DNA of 64,000 bases from Streptomyces orinoci (GTDB lineage: Bacteria > Actinomycetota > Actinomycetes > Streptomycetales > Streptomycetaceae): assembly GCF_003121295.1 (NCBI RefSeq), contig NZ_PHNC01000007.1, forward strand, positions 289,980 through 353,979, written 5' to 3'. The translations under genes and the position numbers were made by a program. Shown here piece after piece: positions 45,752-54,761 of this stretch. Position 1 is the stretch's first letter; each line of letters begins with the position of its first letter. The notes beneath the pieces were generated by a model. The model was not told where the DNA came from and did no database searches. It was given only the letters and a program-made list of their open reading frames with translations.

Positions 45752-46711
45752 ATGCGAAGTCCCCATCGAATCGCCCGTCGGGCAGCAGCCGCTGTGGGCC
45801 TCTTCACCCTTGCGCTGACGGGGTGTTCGCAGGGCGGGGCCGCCCCGGCGCAGTCCGCCCGTTTCTCCCTCGGGTCCCGGGCCGGCGCCGATCCCGCAAC
45901 CTGGACCCTGCCGCTGCTCGCCTACCGGCCGACCGCGGAGCAGGACAAAAGCATCGCCGACGCGGAGACCACACTGGTCCGGCAGTGCATGAAGCGGCTG
46001 GGGATCGACTGGAGCCCGGCGCCCGCCCTGCCGCCGATCGGCCCCAGGAACCTGCTCGACTGGCGCTACGGCATCCATGACCCGGAGCTCACCGCGCGGC
46101 GCGGCTACCAGCCCGACGCCGCCCAACTGGCCCGCTACAACGCGGCCGTCCGCGCCCAGTCCGCCCGGCCCTCGCCGTCCATCGACACCCAAGTCGCCCT
46201 GGGCGGCACGGACATGCCCGCCGATGTGGTCAAGCAAGCGAGCCCCGAGGTCAGGAACGGCTCACTGGGCGGCCGGAAACTGCCGCCCGGCGGCTGCTTC
46301 GGCGAGGCCCGCCGGACCCTGGGCAGCGCGACCCACGGCATCAGCCCCCTGGTGCAGAAGCTGACCAACGCCTCATACGGGGAGTCGAAGAACGACCCCC
46401 GGGTCAAGGAGGTCTTCGGCCGGTGGTCCGCCTGTATGCGGGAGAAGGGACTGAAGTACGCGGCGCCCATGGACGCCAATGACGACCCCCGCTTCCGGCC
46501 GAACCCCAACGGCGTTTCACCGCTGGAGATTTCCACCGCCATGGCCGATCTGGCGTGCCGCGACACCTACCGGGTCGCCGAGGTGTGGCACGAGGCCGAG
46601 GTCCGGGTCCAGCTCGGGTACATCCAGCGGAACAAGGACGCCCTGACCGCCGACCGGCGAGCCCTCGACGGCGTCATCCGCGTGGCGGACCGGGTCAACT
46701 CCCGGGTCTGA
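45752..46711 (+). CDS. Hypothetical lipoprotein
   Basis: The 319-residue protein starts MRSPHRIARRAAAAVGLF with lipobox LALTGC (about 20-25). It contains paired Cys (QCMKRLGIDW near 70; GGCFGEARRTLG near 180; WSACMREKGLKY near 225) and a charged C-terminal helix (VAEVWHEAEVRVQLGYIQRNKDAL). No known domain was recognised. It lies 70 bp after the I36-like gene and about 120 bp before the giant secreted protein, suggesting a shared export module. Confidence 0.8.
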   Translation: MRSPHRIARRAAAAVGLFTLALTGCSQGGAAPAQSARFSLGSRAGADPATWTLPLLAYRPTAEQDKSIADAETTLVRQCMKRLGIDWSPAPALPPIGPRNLLDWRYGIHDPELTARRGYQPDAAQLARYNAAVRAQSARPSPSIDTQVALGGTDMPADVVKQASPEVRNGSLGGRKLPPGGCFGEARRTLGSATHGISPLVQKLTNASYGESKNDPRVKEVFGRWSACMREKGLKYAAPMDANDDPRFRPNPNGVSPLEISTAMADLACRDTYRVAEVWHEAEVRVQLGYIQRNKDALTADRRALDGVIRVADRVNSRV

Positions 46712-46832
46712 GTTCCCTGGTGGCCGTCCGCCATCGCCCACTCGTACCCGGACACGGCGGAGCCGCGTATCGGCACCGCCCCGTGCCCCGGCGGGGCGCG
46801 GTATCCCACCATCTACAACATCGGAGATCTCC

Positions 46833-49800
46833 TTGAGACTTCGCAGCAGAGCCCGCGGAGCCCGGGTTCCGGTGGTCACGGCGGCAGCCCTGGCCACGGT
46901 CGCCGGGCTGTTGCAGGGCACCTTGGCCTGGGCCGGGCAGGCGCAGCCTGCCGCGGCCCGGCCCCCCTCATCCGGCCCGGCCGCGCCCAATGCCGTGGCG
47001 CCCGCACACCGCAACGACCTCCTCGGCAAGAACTGGCAGAAGTCGGCCGACCGCGCCTGGACCACGGCCGGGGACGCGACCGGCTTCCATGTGCTGGTCG
47101 CCGACGCCGGCGCCGGCTACACCTGGCGGACGGCGGCGACGCTGTCCGAGCCGGGTCTGGAAACCGACCAGTGGATCGGCAACGCCTGTGTGACCGGTTC
47201 GGGCAAGCGGGCCGTGGTGGTCTACGCCCCCAGGGCGTTCACCAATCGCGACTACCTCTTCGACCGGGGCGCCTTCACGGCGATCGTGGACCTGCGGTCG
47301 GGGAAGGTGACCAAGCTGCCGCTGAACGCGAGCCTGGCCTACTTCAACCCCGGTTGCGGTGCGGGCGAGACGGCGGTGGTCACCCAGGCCGACGCCGAGG
47401 GCAAGAGCGAACAGACCCGGCTCCAGACCGTCGATACCGCCACCGGAAGGATCGTCTCCACCGGGACGATCGACGGCCAGGCGACATCCGCGGTCCCGGT
47501 CGGCAAGGACGTCATAGCCGCCGCCGGGCCGCATCTGATCAAGGTGAGCCCGGCCGGAAAGGCCGATGCGGTGGCCACCACGCACGGCATCGCCACGCAG
47601 CTGCGCCCGGACGCCGAAGGCAATGTCGCCTTCCTGGAACCCGGCAAGGGCGGCAAGGCCGACGTCCGGCAGTTGCGCGGACGCACCGTCCAGACCCTGG
47701 CCGAAGGCAAGTTGGGCCAAATCGGCCTGGCGCAGGGCGCGGGCGGCAAGGTCTTTGTGACCGGCCGGAGCACTACGGCGCACGCCGGTCTGCCGGCGAC
47801 CATGCGCCGCATCACCGGGGCACCCGCCCAGGCGGAGCTGTCGACCAATGGCGAACTGGCCATCGACCAGGCCGTTCCCCGGCACCTCGCCGACACCGTG
47901 GCCTCTCCGCTGCACCGGGCCGCGACCCGGGCCGCCGAGCCGGTCGAGATCAAGGCGACGGCCACCGGCACCAGCAAACCGGTGGCCTTCACCGTCCCCA
48001 CCCGGCAGACCCCGGCCCAGGCCGGCACCGGAGGCAAGCCCTCGCCGCTGCTCCCGTTTGTCGCGGGCGGCAAGAGCACCGGCAAAAAAGCACTGGCCCG
48101 TTCCGGGGCCAAGGCCGATGACTCGGGTGGCCCCGCCACCGACCCGGTGGACGAGGACCGTTACTGCTCGGTGCCACGCAATGATGTGCACACCCAGGTC
48201 CTCCAGCCCACACCGGCGCAGGTGGAATGGGCTGCCGACATGGCCATCCGGGGTCTGCTGACTTCCGACCACATCAGCCGGCCCGCCGACTGGCACCACT
48301 CGGGCCTGCCCGCCTGGTCGCCCCAGGGCATGTTCCCCTCGCACAGTCTCGTCACCGGCGGCCGGGTCCCGGCACAGGTTCTGCTGGGCATCCTGGCCCA
48401 GGAGTCCAACCTGTGGCAGGCCACCTCGCACGCCGAGCCGGGCGAGTACGGCAACCCCCTGGTCGGCAACTTCTACGGCACCAACATCTATCCCGGCACC
48501 GACGGTTATGACCCCAACCTCGTCTGGAAGGTCAACTGGCCGAAGGCGGACTGTGGTTATGGCATCGGCCAGGCCACCGATGGCATGCGCATCTCCGGAC
48601 ACCCCAAGGAGCACGAGGGGCTCCTGCCCCCGGCCATGCAGCAGGCCGTCGCCCTGGACTACGCCACCAACATCGCCTACTCGATAGAGATCCTGCAGGA
48701 CAAGTGGAACGAACTACACACTGCCGGCACCCAGATCAAGCTCAACGACGATGACCCGGCCCGCCCCGAGAACTGGTTCGCCGCCGTCTGGGACTACAAC
48801 GGGGGCCTCAATGTCCGGGGCAGCAACCCGGATCTGCCCAACGCCTGGGGGCTGGGCTGGGCCAACAACCCGTCCAACCCCAAGTACCCGGTCCGCGGGG
48901 CGTTCCTGGACAACAATCACTATGCCGACGCGGCCAAGCCGCAGAACTGGACGTATGAGGAGAAGGTGATGGGCTGGGGCGCCTTCCCCATCGACACCGG
49001 ACACTCCTACGACGACAACGGCAAGCCGAACGGCGGTAATACACACGGTTATGGGGCGGCCTGGTGGACCGACCCCATGGCACGGACCTTTGCCATCAAG
49101 CCACCGTTCGGGACCTTCTGCGACGCCACCAACGGGTGCGACCCGGGCGCCCCGCCGGTCTGCCACACCGTTGCCTGCTACAACCAGCACTGGTTCAACC
49201 ACGACGTCACCTGGAAGAACTGCGGCAACAAGCCGACGGCCCCCAATGGGCCGGTCAGAGAGTGCGGCAACGAGTACCTCACCTACAAGACGGTGCGCGG
49301 CGAGCCCGGTGACGCCCACCCGCCGACCGGTCCCTGTGACTCCGGTGCGCTGCCCGGCGGCACGGTGCTCGTCGATGACGAACCCGACGACGCACCGCAG
49401 AACCGCTGCGGCTCCCATGGCTGGTCCAGCAACGGCTCGTTCTCCTGGGAGTTCCGCCCGGACGACAAGGGCAGTTACGAGGCCAAGGAGGACCTCCACC
49501 AGATGGGCGGCGGCTTCGGCGGCCACTACTGGTTCTCCCACGCACGCCAGCCCAACAACTGGGACAACTATCTGACCACGAAGGGCACTTGGACGCCTCA
49601 TCTGAGCGATCACATCTACAAGGTGCAGGCGTTCATCCCCTATCCCTCGCAGACCACCAAGAGCGCTCACTACGAGATCACCACCAAGGACGGCAAGGTC
49701 CGCGAACGGGTCGTCGATCAGTCCAAGGCCAACAACGCCTGGCTGACCATCGGCTACTTCCAGCTCGGCTCGAACGCCAAGGTCTCGCTCAGCAATGTCA

Positions 49801-51185
49801 CCAGCGACTCCACCTCCGGGGAACTGGATGTGGCCTACGACGCGCTCGCGTTCGTTCCGGTGGAGGGGACGTATGAGCACCACACCCTGGACGCAGCGGC
49901 GATCTTCGAGAGCAACCAGAACCTGGACACCGATACCCCCTGGCTGATGAAGACGCCCATGCGGACGCGTCAGACCATCTACGACTGGGCGCACTCGCGC
50001 ACAGCCGGCGGTCCGGCCTTCGACGGCCATGGAGGGGTGATCGGCCTGTCGCACTTCAAGGTCTGCCCGAACGGCGAGTTCGACGACCTCTGCGTCGGCC
50101 CCAACGTCGCCACCGCGACAAAGGTCTGGCAGGCCGACGTCGAGGCAGCCGGGACCGACCCCAACCACCACCCCTCGGAGGCCGACTGGCTGGGATTCGC
50201 GATACCCGCCCCACCGGCGACGATCGACGAGCACACCTTCGACGACGACCGCTCCTACAAGATCAAGACGCATATCGACGCGTCGTACATCGTCGGCCCG
50301 GACGGCAAGATCATCCCGGGGTCCGAGGAGGTGGCGGACTCAAGCCGGACCGGCAACACGGAAATCGCCCCGTTCGTCCGTGAGTTCATCCAGGCGACGG
50401 TCAAGGACTACGGCTCTCTCGGTGTCACCCTGCCCGACCTGTCCTTCGACGCCAAGGACGGCAATGTCACCGGCCAGACGACCCATGTGGAAAACCCGCT
50501 GGTGACCGGTGTCACCCCCGGGCAGGCCTATCGTCCGGCCCAGAAGCCGACCAGCATCGACTCCAGTGGCAGGTGCGTGACGACCAAGTACATCAGCGGC
50601 GGCAGCATCGGATACCGCCCGCTCGACGAGGCGCCCGGCACCGACACCAATGTCAGCGCCTGGGCGGACAAGCTGAAGAGCCTGGCCGCCAAGCGGCTGA
50701 TCCCCGACGACGTCGCCGACACGGCCGGCGACATCTACAGCCTGTTCTTCCGCAAGCCTGAGATCGACGTCGCCGGCACCCCCCAGGGATCGCTGTTCAA
50801 TATGGCGCCCCCGATCTGGCAGGAAGTCAGCATGGGCTTCTGCGCGGGTGGAACCGTCAAGTCCACGGCTGCGGCGGACATCGACGACGACCCGGCGACC
50901 GGGATCGTGTACCAGAGCTATATGCCGAACCTCTATCTCTACCTCGACGGCCATATGGTCGACGAGAACGGCCGGCCCACCAGTGGGCCCGTGCAGCACG
51001 GCGACTTCAGGTCGTTCTCCAATGTGCCGCCCGGTGACGACCACCACACGGGCTACGGGTCGTGCGGGACGGAGATCCGGGGCAACGGAGGAAACCCGTG
51101 GAGCCTCAAGGCAATGCCATCCGGATTGCCCGGCGGCACCCCCGGTGTTCCGATGTTCTGTGACGACGGGAGCCACGCCGAGTGA
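46833..51185 (+). CDS. Giant secreted multidomain protein: beta-rich N-terminus, lytic-transglycosylase-like core, golvesin-like domain
   Basis: The 1450-residue protein starts at TTG 46833 with GGAGATC upstream. A signal peptide (about 1-35, ending QAQPAAA) is followed by a beta-propeller-like N-terminal region (about 60-330), a Ser/Gly/Pro linker (about 390-430), and a lysozyme-like core around 510-660 (GILAQESN, GYGIGQATDGM, WFAAVWDYNGG, with Glu in AQESN as a candidate catalytic acid). A golvesin-like beta domain at about 880-1010 (GGHYWFSH, IYKVQAFIPYPSQ, WLTIGYFQLGSNAKV) and an unassigned C-terminus come next. Many Cys lie between 760 and 860. It probably binds and cuts cell wall polymers, but this is inference from motifs. 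Confidence 0.78.
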   Translation: MRLRSRARGARVPVVTAAALATVAGLLQGTLAWAGQAQPAAARPPSSGPAAPNAVAPAHRNDLLGKNWQKSADRAWTTAGDATGFHVLVADAGAGYTWRTAATLSEPGLETDQWIGNACVTGSGKRAVVVYAPRAFTNRDYLFDRGAFTAIVDLRSGKVTKLPLNASLAYFNPGCGAGETAVVTQADAEGKSEQTRLQTVDTATGRIVSTGTIDGQATSAVPVGKDVIAAAGPHLIKVSPAGKADAVATTHGIATQLRPDAEGNVAFLEPGKGGKADVRQLRGRTVQTLAEGKLGQIGLAQGAGGKVFVTGRSTTAHAGLPATMRRITGAPAQAELSTNGELAIDQAVPRHLADTVASPLHRAATRAAEPVEIKATATGTSKPVAFTVPTRQTPAQAGTGGKPSPLLPFVAGGKSTGKKALARSGAKADDSGGPATDPVDEDRYCSVPRNDVHTQVLQPTPAQVEWAADMAIRGLLTSDHISRPADWHHSGLPAWSPQGMFPSHSLVTGGRVPAQVLLGILAQESNLWQATSHAEPGEYGNPLVGNFYGTNIYPGTDGYDPNLVWKVNWPKADCGYGIGQATDGMRISGHPKEHEGLLPPAMQQAVALDYATNIAYSIEILQDKWNELHTAGTQIKLNDDDPARPENWFAAVWDYNGGLNVRGSNPDLPNAWGLGWANNPSNPKYPVRGAFLDNNHYADAAKPQNWTYEEKVMGWGAFPIDTGHSYDDNGKPNGGNTHGYGAAWWTDPMARTFAIKPPFGTFCDATNGCDPGAPPVCHTVACYNQHWFNHDVTWKNCGNKPTAPNGPVRECGNEYLTYKTVRGEPGDAHPPTGPCDSGALPGGTVLVDDEPDDAPQNRCGSHGWSSNGSFSWEFRPDDKGSYEAKEDLHQMGGGFGGHYWFSHARQPNNWDNYLTTKGTWTPHLSDHIYKVQAFIPYPSQTTKSAHYEITTKDGKVRERVVDQSKANNAWLTIGYFQLGSNAKVSLSNVTSDSTSGELDVAYDALAFVPVEGTYEHHTLDAAAIFESNQNLDTDTPWLMKTPMRTRQTIYDWAHSRTAGGPAFDGHGGVIGLSHFKVCPNGEFDDLCVGPNVATATKVWQADVEAAGTDPNHHPSEADWLGFAIPAPPATIDEHTFDDDRSYKIKTHIDASYIVGPDGKIIPGSEEVADSSRTGNTEIAPFVREFIQATVKDYGSLGVTLPDLSFDAKDGNVTGQTTHVENPLVTGVTPGQAYRPAQKPTSIDSSGRCVTTKYISGGSIGYRPLDEAPGTDTNVSAWADKLKSLAAKRLIPDDVADTAGDIYSLFFRKPEIDVAGTPQGSLFNMAPPIWQEVSMGFCAGGTVKSTAAADIDDDPATGIVYQSYMPNLYLYLDGHMVDENGRPTSGPVQHGDFRSFSNVPPGDDHHTGYGSCGTEIRGNGGNPWSLKAMPSGLPGGTPGVPMFCDDGSHAE

Positions 51186-51192
51186 TTCCCGG

Positions 51193-51228
51193 CCCCGGCA
51201 GGACCCGTGACCACGGGCCCTGCCGGGG
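51193..51228 (+). terminator. Terminator of the giant secreted protein gene
   Basis: CCCCGGCAGG pairs with CCTGCCGGGG across a 16-nt loop, 8 bp after the stop, and is followed by CTTTCGTTTTC. This is a good intrinsic terminator. Confidence 0.8.
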
Positions 51229-51251
51229 CTTTCGTTTTCGACGAGTGGACA

Positions 51252-51809
51252 ATGCGGACCATGACCGCGCGGCGCCCCACCCTGCCCGAACTGACCATGG
51301 CGCTTGTCCCCCTGTTCTTTCCGCTCGCCGTGGCCCTGCCGTCCGGCCTGCCCGCCGGCCAGGTGGTCCTCACCTCCACCATCGGCATCTTCCCGGCCGC
51401 GTTCTCCTACGGGCTGGGCAGCTGGATCCTCGCCCGGCACAACCGCCTGCGCCTTGCGGCGCTCACCGGATGCCTCTCAACCTCCCTGTTCGGCTGCCTG
51501 GTTGTGGGCTCCTTCTACTACGGATTCATCTTCGCCGTCCCGCTCGCCCTCCTCTTCGGCTTCCTGGGTCTGCTGAGCCTCTGGGGTACCTGGGCCCTGG
51601 CCCTGGACAGGCGATGGGGAGCGGCGATGGCCTCCTTCCCGCTGTGCCTGATCACGGCCTTCGGGCTCAGCGTCCCCGCCGGAGGAGCAGCGGCGGCCCT
51701 TGCGCACTTGACCGGCTGGACGTGCCTGGCCGTCACCGCTCTGTTGTGCGCCCTGACTCTCTTCGCGCCCCGCGCTCCCAACCCACTGCCCCAAAACCCA
51801 ACCCGGTGA
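51252..51809 (+). CDS. Polytopic membrane protein of unknown function
   Basis: From ATG 51252 the 185-residue protein has five or six hydrophobic segments (PELTMALVPLFFPLAVALP, LTSTIGIFPAAFSYGLG, GCLSTSLFGCLVVGSFYYG, FAVPLALLFGFLGLLSLWG, ITAFGLSVPAGGAAAALA, AVTALLCALTLFAP). No family was recognised. A start at 51207 would overlap the terminator stem, so the later ATG is preferred. It ends 27 bp before the convergent WGR gene. Confidence 0.75.
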   Translation: MRTMTARRPTLPELTMALVPLFFPLAVALPSGLPAGQVVLTSTIGIFPAAFSYGLGSWILARHNRLRLAALTGCLSTSLFGCLVVGSFYYGFIFAVPLALLFGFLGLLSLWGTWALALDRRWGAAMASFPLCLITAFGLSVPAGGAAAALAHLTGWTCLAVTALLCALTLFAPRAPNPLPQNPTR

Positions 51810-51836
51810 CCCGGGGAGCACGGCGGCCACCAACCC

Positions 51837-53267
51837 CTACTGCAGGCGCCGTATTTCGCCCCGCACCCGGTAGAACCCCCCGCTCGCCGGTGCCAGGGCA
51901 TCGACCACGTATCGGACGCCCGGCTCCCGGATCGCCCGGGGGAACTGGACGTTCCAGGTGGGGTTGTAGCCGTCCGAGACGACATGGACGCGCAGCCGGC
52001 CGCCGTCCTGGACACATTCCACCAGCACCCCGCCCGCCGGGGCGGCGGTCACCGTTTCCACCGCCGTGGCCGGGGTGTAAGTCGGCAGCGCGGCGGCGGA
52101 CTTGATGTCCACCGGTGTGGGAACCCGGCCGGAGCAGGCCGCCGCGACCGCCGGCTCGGAGGCGTCCATGCAGATCAACAGGCCGTCGGTGGTGACCATA
52201 TAGAGGCGCTCGTCGCGGTACTGCATCGAGAGCGCGGCCCCGCCGCCCGTGCCCAGCTTCCACAGCCGGGTGCCGTCGGCGGCGAAGCAGTAGACGGAGG
52301 AGGCCAGGTCACCGGCGAAGACATAGCGGCCGCCGGGCGAGGTGGCGCAGGAGTAGACGGCGGAGTCGCAGCGGTAGGTGGCCTCTATGGCGCCGTCGGA
52401 CTTGGCCAGGCGCTGGACAACGTTGTGTCCGGTACCGGCGTAGACGGAGTGGTTCTCCTGCCAGCCGAAGAGCACCCCGCCGGAGGTCCTGGTGTGCCAC
52501 AACTCGCCGCTGCCGTCGGCCGCGTAGGCGGTGACACCCTCCCGGTGGCCGTGGTAGACGGCGCGGTCGTCCCGGCGGACCATCCAGGCGTGCTGGCCGG
52601 TGCTCTTGCGGGACCACTGGTACTCGTCCTCATGGTCGATGACGGTCAGCCGGCCTTCGCGGTCGGCGACATTGAGCACGCCCTCATGGACGTCCAGCCA
52701 GAAGATATCGACATCCGAGGCGATCTCATAGGCGGCGAAGGGGAGTTTGGCGGAGAGGTCGTAGACCGTGCCGTCATCGCACCCGGCGTAGATCCAGAAG
52801 TCGTCCTCCACCAGGCATTTGACGCCGTCCGGCAGCTGGTAGCGGGCCAGCACCTCGCCGTCGTGGCCCAGGGTGTGCACCTCACCGCGCTGGTTGCCCA
52901 CCCAGCAGCGGTCCTCGCCGATATGGATGCCGAAGGCGGGGGCGCCGGTGGCGAAGCGCCACAGCACCGGGGCCACCGCACGGGCGGTGGAGGGCGCGGC
53001 GGTGACCTGGCGCCTGGTCACCGGGCGGGCCGCCCGGCCGCCGCGCACGGCGGGCTCATAGCCCTTGCGGACCTTTTCGCCGATCTTCTTGGCCGCGGCG
53101 GCCCGTGCCTTCTCCGCCGTGGGGAAGGTGGAGTGCTGGGTCTGGCCGGCCGCGCCGATCCGTCCATAACGGACCGTCACAGCGGTGCCGTCCACCGTCA
53201 CCTCATAGAACTTGTGCGCCCCGCCGCCCTCTTGGGAGAGCTCCAGGTACGTGGTGTCAGCGGACAT
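51837..53267 (-). CDS. WGR domain fused to a beta-propeller (PQQ-like repeats)
   Basis: The 476-residue protein from ATG 53267 begins with a WGR-type domain (about 1-75: YLELSQEGGGAHKFYEVTVDG, VRYGRIGAAGQTQHSTF, AEKARAAAAKKIGEKVRKGY), which in other proteins binds nucleic acid. After a linker, residues 105-470 form repeated short beta-blades with WVGNQRGEVHTLG, YAGCDDGTVYDLS, VYAGTGHNVVQRL and YVFAGDLASSVYCFA, a PQQ/WD-like propeller. There is no signal peptide. The combination suggests an intracellular scaffold with a nucleic-acid-binding head. Function unknown. Confidence 0.85.
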   Translation of the reverse strand: MSADTTYLELSQEGGGAHKFYEVTVDGTAVTVRYGRIGAAGQTQHSTFPTAEKARAAAAKKIGEKVRKGYEPAVRGGRAARPVTRRQVTAAPSTARAVAPVLWRFATGAPAFGIHIGEDRCWVGNQRGEVHTLGHDGEVLARYQLPDGVKCLVEDDFWIYAGCDDGTVYDLSAKLPFAAYEIASDVDIFWLDVHEGVLNVADREGRLTVIDHEDEYQWSRKSTGQHAWMVRRDDRAVYHGHREGVTAYAADGSGELWHTRTSGGVLFGWQENHSVYAGTGHNVVQRLAKSDGAIEATYRCDSAVYSCATSPGGRYVFAGDLASSVYCFAADGTRLWKLGTGGGAALSMQYRDERLYMVTTDGLLICMDASEPAVAAACSGRVPTPVDIKSAAALPTYTPATAVETVTAAPAGGVLVECVQDGGRLRVHVVSDGYNPTWNVQFPRAIREPGVRYVVDALAPASGGFYRVRGEIRRLQ

Positions 53268-53321
53268 GGCACGGCCCCCTTCCTCGCCGGTCACGGTGAC
53301 CGGTCGCGTCTGGGAAGAACG

Positions 53322-53636
53322 TTAGGGGCGACCACTGACATCGGGCCGGGGGCCGATGCGTGCGGTGCCGGAGTCCAGGTCGATGCCGGTCCGGTGCGGG
53401 GCGCCGTCCTGTTCGTCGTCGCGGAGGACGAGTTCTATGCGGCGCTGCTCCAACTGCACCCTTTTGCTCGGGTATATCAGGGCGTGCAACTCCTCGGTGG
53501 CGGTGGCGCCGAGGCCGCGCACGGGTGGGGAGCCCCGGTGCCGGGCGAGCTGAACCCCTTTGCGCAGGGCGGCCAGGACGAACAGCGGGATGACGATCAG
53601 CAGGGCGAGCCCCGGACCGGTCAGCAGACTCATCAT
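53322..53636 (-). CDS. Small membrane-anchored DUF6191-like protein
   Basis: The 104-residue protein has one N-terminal hydrophobic helix (about 4-27, LLTGPGLALLIVIPLFVLAAL) followed by a charged cytoplasmic tail (ATATEELHALIYPSKRVQLEQRRIELVLRDDE). The tail pattern matches DUF6191-type small proteins of streptomycetes. It is divergent from the secreted nuclease-like gene. No function is known. Confidence 0.75.
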   Translation of the reverse strand: MMSLLTGPGLALLIVIPLFVLAALRKGVQLARHRGSPPVRGLGATATEELHALIYPSKRVQLEQRRIELVLRDDEQDGAPHRTGIDLDSGTARIGPRPDVSGRP

Positions 53637-53725
53637 GCGGCGCCAACGAGCGGTGACTCCGCCGCAGTTCCCGCGCTCTGACGCATGGACAATAGAGTTT
53701 CAGCCAACCCCCAATGGGAGAGCAT

Positions 53726-54700
53726 GTGAGAACGTCCCGGATACGCACCCTGATGCGCCGCACCACGGCCGGCCTGCTCGGCGCGGTGGCCATCACCCTG
53801 ACCCTGCCGGCGGACGCGGGCGCGGCGGTGGAGTCGGTGCGTGCCATGACCTGGAACATCTGCGGTGAGGCCGGCGGTCCGCCGGGAGATCCGAGCTACT
53901 GCCCGTACCGCAATGAGCCCAAGAAGAAGGCGCAGGCCATCGCCGCGGTGGTGCGGGCGCGCCGGCTCAATGTGGTGATGCTTCAGGAGGTGTGCTCGGG
54001 GCCGCCGCGGCGCGGTGCGGCCAAGGGACACAGCCAACTTGACGAAATACAGGCGGCTTTGGGCCGCGGCTGGAGCCCGGCCTGGGCGGAGAGCGTGCGC
54101 CCGGACGGCCGTTCCGACTGCCGGGGAGCGCTCTCCGGCACGCTGAGCACCGCGATCCTGGTCCGGGGGAAGATCAGCGACCGGCCCAGGCCGGTGCCGC
54201 TGCCGGTCCCGCTGCACAAGGACGCCGACCGGTCCCAGGTGCTGTGCGTGGGGGTGTCCGGCTGGAAGACCCATGTCTGCACCACCCATCTGGCCAACAC
54301 CGAACCGCTGTTGGCGGCCGGGGTGTACGACAAGGAGATCGCCACCATCAAGAAGACGGTCTCCGCCTATCCCCGGGTGGTGCTGGGCGGCGACTTCAAT
54401 ATGGGCCTGTACAACCACAAGATCCCCGCCCGGTTGCAGCCGCTCTACCGGATGATGCCGGAGTGCGACCGGAAGTCCTACGCACCGGGTGACGCGGCCG
54501 ACGAGCCCACGCACTTCAGCTTCGACCCGCGCACCGGGACCTACTTCGAGTCGAAGATCGACTACCTCTTCGGCACCGCCGGCTTCACCGGCTGCGACTC
54601 CTGGACGGAGCTGGCCGACCACGCCGACTACCGGCACACCAGGCAGCCCACCGGCATCTCCGACCACGCACCGCTGTACGGCTACACCAAGGCGAGCTGA
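53726..54700 (+). CDS. Secreted endonuclease/exonuclease/phosphatase family protein
   Basis: From GTG 53726, with GGGAGAG upstream, the 324-residue protein has an Arg-rich start, a hydrophobic stretch and a cleavage-like ADAGAA (about residue 33). The EEP fold is shown by MTWNICGEAGG (about 41), VVMLQEVC (near 77), THLANTEP, GGDFNM (near 213) and SDHAPLYGY at the end. These supply the metal-binding Glu, Asp/Asn pair and catalytic His. It is exported, so it may be an extracellular DNase or phosphodiesterase. An ATG at 53714 has no ribosome site. Confidence 0.9.
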   Translation: MRTSRIRTLMRRTTAGLLGAVAITLTLPADAGAAVESVRAMTWNICGEAGGPPGDPSYCPYRNEPKKKAQAIAAVVRARRLNVVMLQEVCSGPPRRGAAKGHSQLDEIQAALGRGWSPAWAESVRPDGRSDCRGALSGTLSTAILVRGKISDRPRPVPLPVPLHKDADRSQVLCVGVSGWKTHVCTTHLANTEPLLAAGVYDKEIATIKKTVSAYPRVVLGGDFNMGLYNHKIPARLQPLYRMMPECDRKSYAPGDAADEPTHFSFDPRTGTYFESKIDYLFGTAGFTGCDSWTELADHADYRHTRQPTGISDHAPLYGYTKAS

Positions 54701-54705
54701 ACAGG

Positions 54706-54741
54706 AAGGAGGGCGCTCCCCTGGGGGAGCGCCCTCCTTTT
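54706..54741. terminator. Strong bidirectional terminator
   Basis: AAGGAGGGCGCTCCCC (54706-54721) and its exact complement (54724-54739) form a 16-bp stem with a 2-nt loop, followed by T residues on the plus strand. It separates the convergent nuclease gene and mshC. Confidence 0.9.
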
Positions 54742-54761
54742 CGCGCGGGTGGTGCGGGCCG

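Noticed and set aside
48714..50273. Minus-strand ORF of 519 codons inside the giant secreted protein gene
   Set aside because: It is antisense to a continuous 1450-codon gene with a clear signal peptide and terminator, and has no coding signature of its own.
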